A DNA stretch of 64,000 nucleotides from NCBI GenBank assembly GCA_030685065.1, contig JAUXQH010000072.1:88394-152393 (forward strand), in the 5' to 3' direction. A program made the translations under genes and the position numbers. The stretch is from Pseudomonadota bacterium (GTDB lineage: Bacteria; Myxococcota_A; UBA796; SXON01). The notes beneath the pieces were generated by a model. That model saw only the letters and a program-made list of their open reading frames with translations, had not been told where the DNA came from and searched no databases. Shown piece after piece: positions 21,727-30,959 of this stretch (positions are counted from its first letter, which is position 1; the number at the start of each line of letters is the position of its first letter).

Positions 21727-22779
21727 ATGTCGGCGAACCTCATCGGCGCGCTCCTCGATTCCCGGTTTCGGGTGACCGAACGCTTCGCCGGCGGCGCGAC
21801 CGCGTGGGTCTACCGCGCGGAGGACACCCGGACGGGCGCCAAGCGCGCGGTCAAGGTGCTGGTGGACGCCGCCGCGGACGACGTGCACGCCCGGTTCCGT
21901 GGCGAGATGGCGCTGCTCTCGGGGCTCCATCACCCCTACATCGTGCCGGTGCACGCCGTCGGGGTCATCGAGGGCCTGCCGTTCATGGTGATGGATCTGG
22001 TCGAGGGCGGCAGCGTGCTCGAGCTCCGCAACGACGACGGGCCGCTGCTCCTCGAGGACGTGTGCGTCCTCGCGATCCAGGTGCTCTCGGCCTTGGCCGA
22101 GGCTCACAGGCACGGCATCGTCCACCGCGACGTGAAGCCCGGGAACGTGCTCGTGGACGACGCGGGCAACGCCCGGCTCTGTGACTTCGGCATCGCCCGG
22201 TACGACGCTGCCCAGCGAGATCGGCTGACCTGCACCGGCTACGCCCTCGGCACCCTCCTCTACATGGCGCCCGAGCAGCGGCTCGACCCCCGGACCTCCG
22301 ATCTGACCGTCGATCTGTACGGCGTCGGAACCCTGCTTTTCCGCCTCGCGACGGATGAGAACCCGGCGGACCTGTTCACCGCCGACGCGGGCAGCGTGCG
22401 CTGGGAGGCGCTCCCGGAGGTGCTCCGCCCCCTCGTGTTTCGGGCCACCCGCGCCACGCCCGCCGAGCGTTGGCCCGATGCACGGTCGATGGCGGCCGCG
22501 CTGCTCGCGCTCCTCCCCCCCGAGCGTCGCGCCGCCCTCCTCGCGCTGCCCGGTGGGGACCCCGCGTCGTTTCCCGTTCCCGCGAATTCCGTGCGTCCGT
22601 TGTCGGCGCTCGCGGCGGAAGCGGCGGCCCGCGGGGCCTCCGCCGAGTCCAGGCAGGCGTCCGCGAGCCTCTCCATGATGGTGTGGCGGTGGGGCACCGT
22701 CGGGGCTGCCCTGGGCGTCGTCGCGAGCGTCGTCGTCGCGGTCGCGTGGTGGTTCAAGCTGGACGGCACCCTCCCGTAG
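21727..22779 (+). CDS. Membrane-anchored Ser/Thr protein kinase (PknB-type)
   Basis: A 350-residue Hanks-type kinase. The kinase domain covers residues about 10-275: Gly-rich loop FAGGATAWVY, catalytic Lys in RAVKVLV (about 41), HRDVKPGN (about 133-140), DFG (about 153) and APEQR in the activation segment. A single transmembrane helix (GTVGAALGVVASVVVAVAWW) lies close to the C-terminus and leaves only a few residues outside, so there is no extracellular sensor domain. The gene follows the SDR gene by 2 nt. Such kinases are abundant in Myxococcota. Substrate unknown. Confidence 0.93.
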   Translation: MSANLIGALLDSRFRVTERFAGGATAWVYRAEDTRTGAKRAVKVLVDAAADDVHARFRGEMALLSGLHHPYIVPVHAVGVIEGLPFMVMDLVEGGSVLELRNDDGPLLLEDVCVLAIQVLSALAEAHRHGIVHRDVKPGNVLVDDAGNARLCDFGIARYDAAQRDRLTCTGYALGTLLYMAPEQRLDPRTSDLTVDLYGVGTLLFRLATDENPADLFTADAGSVRWEALPEVLRPLVFRATRATPAERWPDARSMAAALLALLPPERRAALLALPGGDPASFPVPANSVRPLSALAAEAAARGASAESRQASASLSMMVWRWGTVGAALGVVASVVVAVAWWFKLDGTLP

Positions 22780-22846
22780 GCGCCCGTCCGCGGGGCCGCG
22801 CGCAGGGCCCCTCCCGCTCTCCCGTGCGCTCGGGTACCATCGCCCC

Positions 22847-23887
22847 ATGCGCACGCGCCCGTTCGACACCCGCTCCCTGGTGCCCCTCCTCGTCGAGCCC
22901 GACGGGGACCCCTCCGTGGACGCCCTCGTGGCTTGGCTCACGGCCGACCGGGAGGCGACCGAGGCCCTGCTGACGCGCCACGGCGCGTTGCTGTTCCGCG
23001 GCTTCGCCGTGGACGCCCCCGATGCGTTCGAGCGCGTGTGCCGGGCCGTCGATCCGGACCTCCAGAACGACTACCTGGGCACCTCGCCGCGGGACGCGCT
23101 CACCCCCTACGTCTTCACCGCGAGCGAGCTCCCCGGCCACTACCCCATCCCGCAACACGCCGAGATGACGTTCCTCCCGGAGCCGCCGCGGCGCCTGTTC
23201 TTCTGCGCGTTGCGCCCCAACGTCGGCCCCGGCGGGGAGACGCCCCTGGCCGACTTCCGGGCGGTCTACCGGGATCTTGCTCCCGACGTACGGGCGCGCT
23301 GGGAGGCGCGCGGGATCCGGATCGTGCGCAACTACGGCGGGCCGGAGGGGCAGGGGCGGCGCGATCCCCGGCAGCTCAAGCGCTGGGATCAGATGTTCGG
23401 CACGACCGACCGCGAGCAGATCGAGCGCATCTGCGCGGCCCACGCCTTCACGCCGAAGTGGCGCGACGACGGGCGCCTTCAGCTCGTCAGCGCCCAGCCC
23501 GCGGCACGCCCGCACCCGACCACGGGGGAGCCGGTGTGGTTCAACCACGCGCACGTGTTCCACGCTTCCGTCGCGCCCGGCGAATATGCACGCATCGCGA
23601 CGCGCATGGGGGCGTGGCCGTGGCGGGGGTGGCAGCTGGCCGCCACGGTCCTGGGGATGTGGCAGCGGCTCGGCGCCGACCCGGAGGACGCCGCGATGCA
23701 CGTCACGTTCGGGGATGGCGGCGCGATCCCCGAGGCCGACCTGGAGGCCGTACGCGACGCGATCTGGAAGAACATGGTGTTCCCGCGGTGGGAGCGCGGG
23801 GACGTGACCGCGATCGACAATCGCGCCGTGGCGCACGGGCGGATGCCCTACACCGGAGACCGGCTGGTTGCGGTTTGTTGGGCCTGA
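22847..23887 (+). CDS. TauD/TfdA-like Fe(II)/2-oxoglutarate-dependent dioxygenase
   Basis: A 346-residue cupin-type oxygenase of the TauD family. The facial triad is visible as HAE (QHAEM, about residues 105-107) and the distal His in NRAVAHGRMPYTGDR (about 329), the latter with the Arg that binds 2-oxoglutarate. LLFRGF near residue 48 is the conserved N-terminal strand. Bacterial relatives include SyrP-like enzymes that hydroxylate amino acids as well as taurine dioxygenase; the sequence does not decide between these. It is preceded by 67 nt after the kinase gene and converges with the beta-barrel gene. Confidence 0.9.
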   Translation: MRTRPFDTRSLVPLLVEPDGDPSVDALVAWLTADREATEALLTRHGALLFRGFAVDAPDAFERVCRAVDPDLQNDYLGTSPRDALTPYVFTASELPGHYPIPQHAEMTFLPEPPRRLFFCALRPNVGPGGETPLADFRAVYRDLAPDVRARWEARGIRIVRNYGGPEGQGRRDPRQLKRWDQMFGTTDREQIERICAAHAFTPKWRDDGRLQLVSAQPAARPHPTTGEPVWFNHAHVFHASVAPGEYARIATRMGAWPWRGWQLAATVLGMWQRLGADPEDAAMHVTFGDGGAIPEADLEAVRDAIWKNMVFPRWERGDVTAIDNRAVAHGRMPYTGDRLVAVCWA

Positions 23888-23900
23888 TCGGGGGTGGGCC

Positions 23901-25376
23901 TCAGAAGTTGATCATCGCCCCGATCCCCACATCCACAACCGGAGGCTTCACCGAGATCGGATCCTCGGTGAGCCCGAGGATCGGCGGCACATCGAGCCCG
24001 AACCGGAGCTCCCCGACGTTCCCGTAGTGGCCGGCCACGTACGCGTTGATCGAGAGGAACGTGAGCGCCCGCACGCTGTAGTCGAGGCGCGAGGTGTAGC
24101 TCTGGTCCGACAGGTTCCCGATCGTGGAGACGGTGAAGCTGTGGTCGTCCCACTCCCCGGGCCCGGGGACGTAGACATAGGCGCCCGCGTAGTGGCGGCC
24201 CAGGTAGAACGGCGTGAACGCGTCGTTGAACACCAGCCACGGGTAGAGCGACGCGTCGTCATAGCCGGCGTCGTTGTAGAAGTACTCCGCGCCGATGATG
24301 ATGCTGTCCTCGTCGTTGTACTGGATGGGCACCTCGAGGCCGGCCACCACCTGGGGGATCCACTCGTCCTCGCGGGTGTAGGCCTCGGGGGTCTCGATGG
24401 TGAGGAAGCTCGCGGCACCGTCGTCATCGAGGGGGCCCCAATCGAAGCCGCCACGGTAGAACTCGGTCTGGAGGCCGTGCGTGATCGCCGCCTCCGCCTT
24501 CAAATCGAACAACCACACCGCGGTCGACACCTGCGCGCCGAGGCGCGTGGGGCGATCCTTTCCGACGCTGCCGGACACCGCCAGCTCCGTGGTCCCGACC
24601 ACCTGCTCGACGCGCCAGGCCGCGCCCACCTGGTCGATGGCGTCGGCGCCCTCGATGTCAGCGAACACGTAGAGGTTGGTGCCGGCCTTCTCGAAGGGCA
24701 CGTGAACCTTCACCAGGCCGACGCCCGTGCGCTCGTCGAAGAAGGCGAGGGGATCGAGGCGGGAGGGCTGGAGAAAGTCGGTCGGGTTCCAGAAGCGCCC
24801 GGCGCCCCACTTCACGCGCTGGCGGCCCACGGTGAGGAACACCTTGCGGCCGACATCGAAATTGAGCCACATCTGGTCGAGGATGACCTTGGTGGGCTCC
24901 ACGGCCTCTCCCAACGCGGTGGTGTCTCCGGCTTGGCTGGAGAGGCTCTGCGACAGCCGGCCCTGGACGTAGCCGCGGATGCGCTCGTTCGGCCGGGCAT
25001 CCACGAACAGATCGAGGAAGTTGGGGCTGGAGAGCGTGACGTCGGCGGGCTCCGCCTCTTCCGGGATCGAGGCGTTCAGCCGCAGGTAGAGCCGCCCGCC
25101 GATGGTGACGCGCTGATCGAGCGCCTCGAGCGTCGCGAAGATGCCGGTGGCCCGCGAAACGTCGCCGCCGGACATCAGGTCTGCGTCACGATCCCCGGTC
25201 TCCGGGACGGTTTCGTTGGGGGTGGGCGCATCGGCCGCCGGCACCTCGGATTGGCCACCGAAGATGTCGTCGTCCCGATTTTCCTGGGCGGGTTCTTCCG
25301 TGGGCTCCGATTCTGGAGGGGCCGTGGGCTCGGCCGTCGGTTCTTCTGCGAGCGCCCAACCGATGACCGCGATCAT
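23901..25376 (-). CDS. Outer-membrane beta-barrel protein, last gene of the ABC export operon
   Basis: A 491-residue protein from ATG 25376, overlapping the TGA of the LolA-like gene (ATGA). Signal peptide MIAVIGWALA is uncharged. An acidic, Pro/Glu/Thr-rich linker (about residues 12-75) precedes many amphipathic strands such as RLYLRLNASIP, IRGYVQGRLSQSL and KVFLTVGRQRVKWG. The protein ends in GIGAMINF with the C-terminal Phe of BAM substrates. The VGRQRVKWG signature and overall pattern recall alginate-export/DUF1302-type porins. Position at the end of an operon with ABC permeases and a periplasmic carrier suggests it is the outer-membrane end of a transport path. Confidence 0.85.
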   Translation of the reverse strand: MIAVIGWALAEEPTAEPTAPPESEPTEEPAQENRDDDIFGGQSEVPAADAPTPNETVPETGDRDADLMSGGDVSRATGIFATLEALDQRVTIGGRLYLRLNASIPEEAEPADVTLSSPNFLDLFVDARPNERIRGYVQGRLSQSLSSQAGDTTALGEAVEPTKVILDQMWLNFDVGRKVFLTVGRQRVKWGAGRFWNPTDFLQPSRLDPLAFFDERTGVGLVKVHVPFEKAGTNLYVFADIEGADAIDQVGAAWRVEQVVGTTELAVSGSVGKDRPTRLGAQVSTAVWLFDLKAEAAITHGLQTEFYRGGFDWGPLDDDGAASFLTIETPEAYTREDEWIPQVVAGLEVPIQYNDEDSIIIGAEYFYNDAGYDDASLYPWLVFNDAFTPFYLGRHYAGAYVYVPGPGEWDDHSFTVSTIGNLSDQSYTSRLDYSVRALTFLSINAYVAGHYGNVGELRFGLDVPPILGLTEDPISVKPPVVDVGIGAMINF

Positions 25377-26206
25377 CGGCTCTTGCTCTCGAGCCAGGCC
25401 TTGGTGAAGATGCTGTCGTCCAGGCTGTTCAGATCGACGCTCTGCATCACGATGGTCGTGGTGTTGCCCTTCTCCACCTCGTCGAAGATGCGGATCTCCT
25501 TGGGTGTGTACACGTCCGCCTTCTTGGACGGCGAGAATTGCTTGTTCCACTCGGGGTAGTAGGTCGTGCGCATGAGGCGGCCCGAGAGCGCGTAGTCCTG
25601 GCGCTTGAGCACGTTGGTCGTGGCCTGGTCGAGCCACAGGTCGACCACGGGATAGGACACGTCGAAGCCGGTGTTCGCGGTGAGCTTCAGGTGGTTCACC
25701 TTGTACTTGCCCAAGGTCTCCTCGCCCACGTAGACGGGGGTGTACTCCTCGGCGAGGCGCGACTCGTCGAAGTCGGCGCGTTGGGAATCGGTCCCGCCGA
25801 TGCGCTCGCGCTCGGTGCGGCGCTCCCAACGCCCAACCGAGGGATCGTACATGAACAGGTTCTTGTCCACCCGGAGGTAGCCCTTTCCGGCCTCGCTCTG
25901 GGGCTTGAGGAACATGATCACGAGCTTGTCCGTCTCGTCGCGGCGGTAGACCACGGCCTGGTACACCAGGTCCGACTTGTCCCGCTCCTTCTGCTCGATG
26001 TAGACGAGCGACTTGTAGTCGCCGCTGTTGCGCTGCCGATCGTCGACGATCTGGAGCATCTTCACGAGCTCGGCCGCGGCGGGCGCGGCGTGCGCCACCG
26101 GGATGATCCCGGGGAGGAATGGGAGCGCGGCGAGCGTGCCCGCGGTACCGACGGCGAGCCAGGCGAGGAGGGCGAGCCGCGAGGGCATCTTCATCTGCAT
26201 CTTCAT
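25373..26206 (-). CDS. LolA-like outer-membrane lipoprotein-sorting family protein
   Basis: A 277-residue exported protein. A long signal peptide (Lys at 2, 4 and 6, hydrophobic core LALLAWLAVGTAGTLAAL) ends at AHA|AP. The mature part belongs to the LolA-fold family (PF17131 type): YKSLVYIEQKERDKSDLVYQ, MFLKPQSEAGKGYLRVDKNL and MYDPSVGRWERR are diagnostic, and VVDLWLDQATTNVLKRQDY matches the later strands. LolA-fold proteins bind lipid or lipoprotein acyl chains in a half-barrel. It sits between the permease gene (4-nt gap) and the barrel gene (ATGA overlap), so it is likely the periplasmic shuttle. Ribosome binding site GGAG lies inside the upstream gene. Confidence 0.88.
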   Translation of the reverse strand: MKMQMKMPSRLALLAWLAVGTAGTLAALPFLPGIIPVAHAAPAAAELVKMLQIVDDRQRNSGDYKSLVYIEQKERDKSDLVYQAVVYRRDETDKLVIMFLKPQSEAGKGYLRVDKNLFMYDPSVGRWERRTERERIGGTDSQRADFDESRLAEEYTPVYVGEETLGKYKVNHLKLTANTGFDVSYPVVDLWLDQATTNVLKRQDYALSGRLMRTTYYPEWNKQFSPSKKADVYTPKEIRIFDEVEKGNTTTIVMQSVDLNSLDDSIFTKAWLESKSR

Positions 26207-26210
26207 GAGA

Positions 26211-27554
26211 TCACTCCGTGTGCGTGAGGGCCTTGACGGGCTGCAGGCGCGAGGCGCGGATGGCGGGCCAGAGCGCGGAGAGGCTGGTGAAGACAGTCAG
26301 AAAGGCGATGGCGGTGAGCAGCGATTGGGGATGCACGGCCAGGTGCAGCTCGTTCGAGAGCAGGATCATCCGCACCGCGTCGGACGGCACGGGAATCCGC
26401 GCGGCGTCGACCGCCAACGCGATGCCCCCGCCCAACGTCGCGCCCGCCACGGTGGCCCCGAGCCCGAGGAACAGGGACTCGAGCAGGAACAGGATCAACA
26501 CCTTGCGCTGGGACATCCCGATCGCCCGCATCGTGCCGACTTCGCGCGTGCGCTCGCGCACGGCGCTCCACATCGCGTTCATGATCCCGACGGCGATGAT
26601 GATGACCAGGATGAGGGTGAGGAACCAGGTGACCGTGTCGAAGGCGGTGAGCACCCAGGTGAGGAACGACACCTCGTCCTGCCACCAGGTGACATCCAAC
26701 TTCTGGCCGGTCCAGTCCTCTCCCTGCACCGCTTCGAACTTGAAGAAGAAGGGGTTGGACTCGTGATCGCGGACCAGGAAGCCCGCGTCGAGCAGCGCGC
26801 CGCTCACGACAGACATGGTCGCTTCCGACTTCTCGATGTCGTCCAGGTACACCCAGAGCGCCCCGGTGGTGTCGTCGTTCAGTTGGTACAGGTCGAGGAC
26901 GAGCGACTTGGGGACGAACACCGAGAAGCTGGAGAGGAGCCCCAGGTCCCGCGCGATGGCCACCACGGTGGCGTCGGCGGTGTTGGACGCGCCGCTCATC
27001 GTCTCGGTCTTGATGGTGATCATGTCGCCCACGCCGACGCCGAGGCGCTTGGCCTGCCCTGCGAAGAGCACGATGGTGCCGTTCTCGGCGAGGCGCCGCG
27101 CGTCCCCGAAGACCTGCTCGCTCCCGCCGTCCTTGTACTCCTTCTCTTCCGCGAGGATCAAACGGTCGAAAAAGCGGCTCTCGTCCGCGGCGACGAGGCC
27201 GGTGAGCCCGCTCTGCACGGTCCCGGTCTCGCTGACGATCTTGCCCCAGCCGCGGTGCCGCTCGACGATGTAGTCGAGCCCCGGGGTGCTCTTCTCCACC
27301 ACCTCGCGCACCTTGGCGACCCCGGTGACGATGGGGAACGCCGTGCCGGTGGTGGGCTTCCAGAACCCGGCCACGTTGACGTGCCCCGCGGACATCGTGG
27401 TGGCCGAGTTGATCAGGTTCTCGTTGATCCCGCGCGAGAGCGACATGAGGAGCACGAGGAACGTCGTCACCAGGCCGATGGCGAGCGAGAGGAGCGCGGT
27501 GCGGCGGGGCGACTGGAACAGGTTCCGGAGCGCGATCGAGAAGAGGACGCCCAT
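26211..27554 (-). CDS. ABC transporter permease, FtsX/MacB/LolE type (second permease)
   Basis: A 447-residue permease with the four-helix FtsX/MacB topology: one N-terminal helix (TALLSLAIGLVTTFLVLLMSL), a large periplasmic domain (about residues 45-280), then three helices, the first being TWFLTLILVIIIAVGIMNAM followed by the coupling-loop signature TREVGTMRAIGMSQRKVL. Type VII ABC transporters of this shape extract lipoproteins or drive periplasmic mechanics rather than move solutes. It follows the larger permease by 4 nt, and the two would make a heterodimer like LolC-LolE. Confidence 0.93.
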   Translation of the reverse strand: MGVLFSIALRNLFQSPRRTALLSLAIGLVTTFLVLLMSLSRGINENLINSATTMSAGHVNVAGFWKPTTGTAFPIVTGVAKVREVVEKSTPGLDYIVERHRGWGKIVSETGTVQSGLTGLVAADESRFFDRLILAEEKEYKDGGSEQVFGDARRLAENGTIVLFAGQAKRLGVGVGDMITIKTETMSGASNTADATVVAIARDLGLLSSFSVFVPKSLVLDLYQLNDDTTGALWVYLDDIEKSEATMSVVSGALLDAGFLVRDHESNPFFFKFEAVQGEDWTGQKLDVTWWQDEVSFLTWVLTAFDTVTWFLTLILVIIIAVGIMNAMWSAVRERTREVGTMRAIGMSQRKVLILFLLESLFLGLGATVAGATLGGGIALAVDAARIPVPSDAVRMILLSNELHLAVHPQSLLTAIAFLTVFTSLSALWPAIRASRLQPVKALTHTE

Positions 27555-27558
27555 GGTT

Positions 27559-29652
27559 CTAGTCCTTGGCCTGCATGGCGACGACCGGCGGCACGCGCGC
27601 GGCGAGCACCGAGGGGTACAGCGTGGAGAGCGCGCTGATCGCGAGGATGCTGCCCATCCCGAAGGCGATGTTGCTCGCGGTGAACACGGGGTAGAGCCGC
27701 GGCCCCGCGAAGAGCAGCACCAGGGCGTCCGCCACCGCGGGAACGCCGACGTGGTTGAGCCAGGTGATGAACAGGGCGCCGGTTCCGGCGCCGAGGCCGC
27801 CCGCGATGGCGCCGAGCAGCATGGTCTCCACCAGGAACAAGAGGATGACGAACGGGCGCTGCGCCCCGATCGCGCGCATGGTCCCGATCTCGGTGGTGCG
27901 CTCCATCGTCGCCATCACCATCGTGTTGTTGATGATGACCAGGGCGACGAGGAAGATGATGAAGATGGCGGTGTAGAGCACCACCTGGAGCACCATCACG
28001 AGCTGCCCGACGATCCCGGACGCGGTCTGCCAGTCGACCGCCTGCACGGACAGGCCCTTCTGCCGGGCGCTCGCCTCGATCTTCTCGATCATGGCGGGAA
28101 CGTCACCAGGGTTGTCCAGGATGACCGCGGCGGTCAGCGCGAGGCCGTCCTCCATCTGGGCGGTGGTGTACGTGGTGGAGTCCGGTGTCGCGGCGGTGGC
28201 GCCGGCGCCGAGCGTCACGCCCGCGAACTCGTCGAAGCCCGCGCCCGTGGTCGTGGTCTCCGCCTCGATCGTGCTGCCGCCGCCGAAGAGGGCGTCCTCC
28301 GCGTTGTCGCGGGTGACCGCCTTGACGCCCGACGCCGCCTTGATGTCGGCGAGCTCGTTGAGCTGGTCGTCCGTCATCTTCCCGTAGAGCGACCGGAAGG
28401 TGAGCATGTCGACGAGGTTGTTGGCGCCGGCGAGATCGGAGGTCTCCAGGCCGGAGAACTCGAAGGTGCCGTACACCTTGACGTTCACCGCGCGGATGTA
28501 GCCGCTCTTCGTGAACGACCGGAGGGTCACCTGCTCGCCCACCGGCACCTCGTAGAGGCGTACCCGGGGAGCGATCTCCTGGTAGAACCAGGTGTAGCGG
28601 TCGGTGAAGTTCGTGTCGTCCATCTTGAGGAAGGACTGGAGCAGCACCGCGAGATCCGGCTCGGTCGAGCCGAGCTTGGTCCGCAGCCGATCGCCGACGA
28701 CGCGGGCGTCGTTCGGGGAGAGCTGGAACTGGATCCGTTGGTACTGGGTGGCGGTGCGGGCGACCAGCTCGGAGGTGACCGCGTCGGTCGCGATGGTCTT
28801 GCCCTGGTCGAGTGCCTTCTTGACCTTGTCGAGCTCGCGCGCGACGAAGTTCTTGGCCTGCTTCTCGTAGAACGCCTTCGAGAGCAGGATTCCCCGCTGC
28901 CCGGGGGGCACCAGCTCGCCATCCACGAGGCGGAAGCGGTCGAAGCTCTGGGGAAACGTGTCGAGGTTGGTGCCGATCGTGCGGAGGTAGAGCATCCGGC
29001 CGTCGGCCGCGATGGGCGCCACCTTGTTGTCCAACCAGTCGAGCGTGCCCGAGGGATCGGCCGCGAGCTCGTCGGCGAAGCCGGGGGCGAGCACGCGATC
29101 GAGGGAGTCGAGGTTGGCCTGCACCTTCTCGGGCTCGGAGGTGGAGGCGGCGGCCATCGCCACGTCCTTGCGCATCCGCCCGGCGATCTGTACGAGCTGC
29201 AACAGGCGCATGCCCGTGCCGTCCGCGTCGCCGGTTTGCGTAGCCACGCGGAGGTCACCGAGGACGCGGTCGATCTCGGTGCCGCCGAACACGGTCGCCG
29301 TCGCGATGCCCATCGGCGTCACCGACTTGACGCCCTCGATCTCGAGGAGCGCCTCGCGCAGCGGCTTGTACTCGTCGATCTCGCCGATGTCCGGCGTGCT
29401 CATCCCCATCCCCCCGAAGAGCGCGAGGGGATCCTCAGCCTCGGAGGAGTACACCTGGATGTTGCCCGACAGGCTCGACGTGATGCTCTTCTCCATCGAG
29501 CCCCGGATGCTGTCGAGCATCGCGGTGCCGCTCACGACGAGGAAGGTGCCGAAGAACATGATGAGCCCGACCACGCCGGACTTGACGCGGTGAACCACGA
29601 GGTTGCGGAGCGCCATCCGCATCAGGACGCCGAGCGCGGCCAGCCCGTTCAT
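27559..29652 (-). CDS. ABC transporter permease, FtsX/MacB type (large permease)
   Basis: A 697-residue permease. One helix near residues 25-45 precedes an unusually large periplasmic domain (about 50-530), more than twice that of its partner and of LolC/LolE. The C-terminal three helices begin with VVLYTAIFIIFLVALVIINN and carry the FtsX signature TTEIGTMRAIGAQRPFVI. The periplasmic part contains long predicted helices (DRVLAPGFADELAADPSG, ELDKVKKALDQGKTIATDA), so it may form a stalk or carrier-docking domain. ATG 29652 overlaps the TGA of the ATPase gene (ATGA). Confidence 0.92.
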   Translation of the reverse strand: MNGLAALGVLMRMALRNLVVHRVKSGVVGLIMFFGTFLVVSGTAMLDSIRGSMEKSITSSLSGNIQVYSSEAEDPLALFGGMGMSTPDIGEIDEYKPLREALLEIEGVKSVTPMGIATATVFGGTEIDRVLGDLRVATQTGDADGTGMRLLQLVQIAGRMRKDVAMAAASTSEPEKVQANLDSLDRVLAPGFADELAADPSGTLDWLDNKVAPIAADGRMLYLRTIGTNLDTFPQSFDRFRLVDGELVPPGQRGILLSKAFYEKQAKNFVARELDKVKKALDQGKTIATDAVTSELVARTATQYQRIQFQLSPNDARVVGDRLRTKLGSTEPDLAVLLQSFLKMDDTNFTDRYTWFYQEIAPRVRLYEVPVGEQVTLRSFTKSGYIRAVNVKVYGTFEFSGLETSDLAGANNLVDMLTFRSLYGKMTDDQLNELADIKAASGVKAVTRDNAEDALFGGGSTIEAETTTTGAGFDEFAGVTLGAGATAATPDSTTYTTAQMEDGLALTAAVILDNPGDVPAMIEKIEASARQKGLSVQAVDWQTASGIVGQLVMVLQVVLYTAIFIIFLVALVIINNTMVMATMERTTEIGTMRAIGAQRPFVILLFLVETMLLGAIAGGLGAGTGALFITWLNHVGVPAVADALVLLFAGPRLYPVFTASNIAFGMGSILAISALSTLYPSVLAARVPPVVAMQAKD

Positions 29653-30398
29653 GCGTGCACGCCGCCGGTGCTCTCGCCGCCGCTGCCCGAGGCCCCGGGC
29701 ACGCGCGACTCGGACAGGCCGGCGGCGTCGAGCATCCCGTCGAGGATGCGCACGACGCGGTCGGCCCGGGCCATCACCTTTTCGTCGTGAGTCGAGAAGA
29801 TGAAGGTGGTGTGGTCGGTGTGGTTGATGTCGCGCATCAGCTCGATGATCTGGGTGCCGGTCACCGAGTCGAGGTTGGCCGTCGGCTCGTCCGCCAGCAC
29901 GATGGCGGGCCGGGTGACCAGCGCCCGTGCGATCGCGACGCGCTGACGTTGGCCGCCGGAGAGCTCGTTCGGCCGCTGCGCCGCGAACTGGCGCAGGCCC
30001 ACCTTGTCGACCACGTCATCCACGCGGGCGGCGCGCTCGGCCTTCGTCAGCCCGCCCTGCAAGAGCAGCGGGAACTCGACGTTCTGCTTGATGTCGAGCA
30101 CGTTGATTAGGTTGAAGCTCTGAAAGATGAACCCGATGCTGTTCAGCCGCAGGGCGGTGAGCTGCTTGTCGGTGAGCTTGCCGGTCGACTTGCCATCCAC
30201 CAGCACCTCGCCGGCGGTCGCGACGTCGATGCACCCGATGAGGTTCAGCAGCGTGGTCTTGCCGCTCCCGGAGGGCCCGGCGATGACGGTGAACTCGCCC
30301 TTGTCGATGGTCAGGTTGACCTTGCGCAGGGCGTGTACCGTGACCTTCCCGAGCGGGTAGTCCTTCACGACATCCAGCAGACGAACGATCCCGCTCAT
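29649..30398 (-). CDS. ABC transporter ATP-binding protein, LolD/MacB type
   Basis: A 249-residue ATPase with all motifs: Walker A GPSGSGKTT (about residues 40-48), Q-loop in GFIFQSFNLI, signature LSGGQRQRVAIARAL, Walker B IVLADEPTANLD and H-loop STHD. The FQSFNL and DEPTANLD sequences are typical of the LolD/MacB/FtsE group. The C-terminus has a short Ser/Gly-rich tail. It is translationally coupled at both ends (ATGA with the MarR gene upstream and with the large permease downstream). Confidence 0.96.
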   Translation of the reverse strand: MSGIVRLLDVVKDYPLGKVTVHALRKVNLTIDKGEFTVIAGPSGSGKTTLLNLIGCIDVATAGEVLVDGKSTGKLTDKQLTALRLNSIGFIFQSFNLINVLDIKQNVEFPLLLQGGLTKAERAARVDDVVDKVGLRQFAAQRPNELSGGQRQRVAIARALVTRPAIVLADEPTANLDSVTGTQIIELMRDINHTDHTTFIFSTHDEKVMARADRVVRILDGMLDAAGLSESRVPGASGSGGESTGGVHA

Positions 30399-30862
30399 GA
30401 CGAGCCTCCGGACTTCAATTGGGTGATCACTTCTTCAAATGCGTCCGCCAGGCGGTCCCGCACGTCGGGATCGACCTTGGCGAACGCCACCTGGAATTCG
30501 ATTGCGCGCTGCTCCGCCATCGCGTCGAGCATCTCGATGGCGGCGGGCGTGACCTCGAGCTGGCGCTGGCGACGATCGTCGGCGTTTTCCCGACGCGTGA
30601 CCCACCCCTTCTCGACCAGGCGGTCCACCAGGTGGCTCGTGGCGCTGGCCGACAGGCGCAGGTCGTCCATCAGGCGCAACGTGGAGAGCGGACCTTCGTA
30701 GCGGAGCACCTGCAACGCCACCATCTGCGGCAGGGTGAGCTGATGGGTGTTCATCATCTCGAGCGTGCCCGCGCCCGCGGCCTTGTTGATCAGGCCCATC
30801 AGCTGATGGACCATGCCGCCCAGGCGGGCGATGGCGTGATCGTGGGTAGGCGGCGAAGACAT
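30395..30862 (-). CDS. MarR family transcriptional regulator of the export operon
   Basis: A 155-residue winged-helix regulator from ATG 30862. The MarR core is clear: LTLPQMVALQVLRYEGPLST, recognition helix region LRLSASATSHLVDRLVEKGW and wing TRRENADDRRQRQLEVT. It is the first gene of the operon and its TGA overlaps the ATG of the ATPase gene. An upstream in-frame start at 30907 would add 15 residues and place a perfect palindrome inside the coding region; the inner ATG leaves the palindrome in the leader, which fits autoregulation. MarR proteins usually release DNA when a small amphipathic ligand binds, which would suit an efflux-like operon. Confidence 0.9.
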   Translation of the reverse strand: MSSPPTHDHAIARLGGMVHQLMGLINKAAGAGTLEMMNTHQLTLPQMVALQVLRYEGPLSTLRLMDDLRLSASATSHLVDRLVEKGWVTRRENADDRRQRQLEVTPAAIEMLDAMAEQRAIEFQVAFAKVDPDVRDRLADAFEEVITQLKSGGSS

Positions 30863-30872
30863 GGCACCTGGG

Positions 30873-30894
30873 ACTATTCGAAGGGTCGAATAGT
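30873..30894. promoter_or_regulatory. MarR-type operator ACTATTCGA-AGGG-TCGAATAGT
   Basis: Perfect 9-bp inverted repeat with a 4-nt spacer, 11 nt upstream of the MarR ATG. Related half-sites follow: TTCGAA at 30894-30899 and ACTATCTCGA at 30906-30915. Binding here would block the whole export operon. MarR sites are commonly 16-22 bp palindromes of this shape; identity of the binder is inferred from position. Confidence 0.6.
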
Positions 30895-30941
30895 TCGAAG
30901 CGTGCAACTATCTCGACCGCGAACCCAGGCAAGGGAGAACG

Positions 30942-30959
30942 GTGTGAAGTAGTGTGAAG
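30942..30959. repeat. Short tandem repeat GTGTGAAG-TA-GTGTGAAG
   Basis: Two perfect 8-bp copies with a 10-bp period between the MarR gene and the hydrolase gene, about one helical turn apart. It could be an activator site for the MarR operon or chance. Confidence 0.3.
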
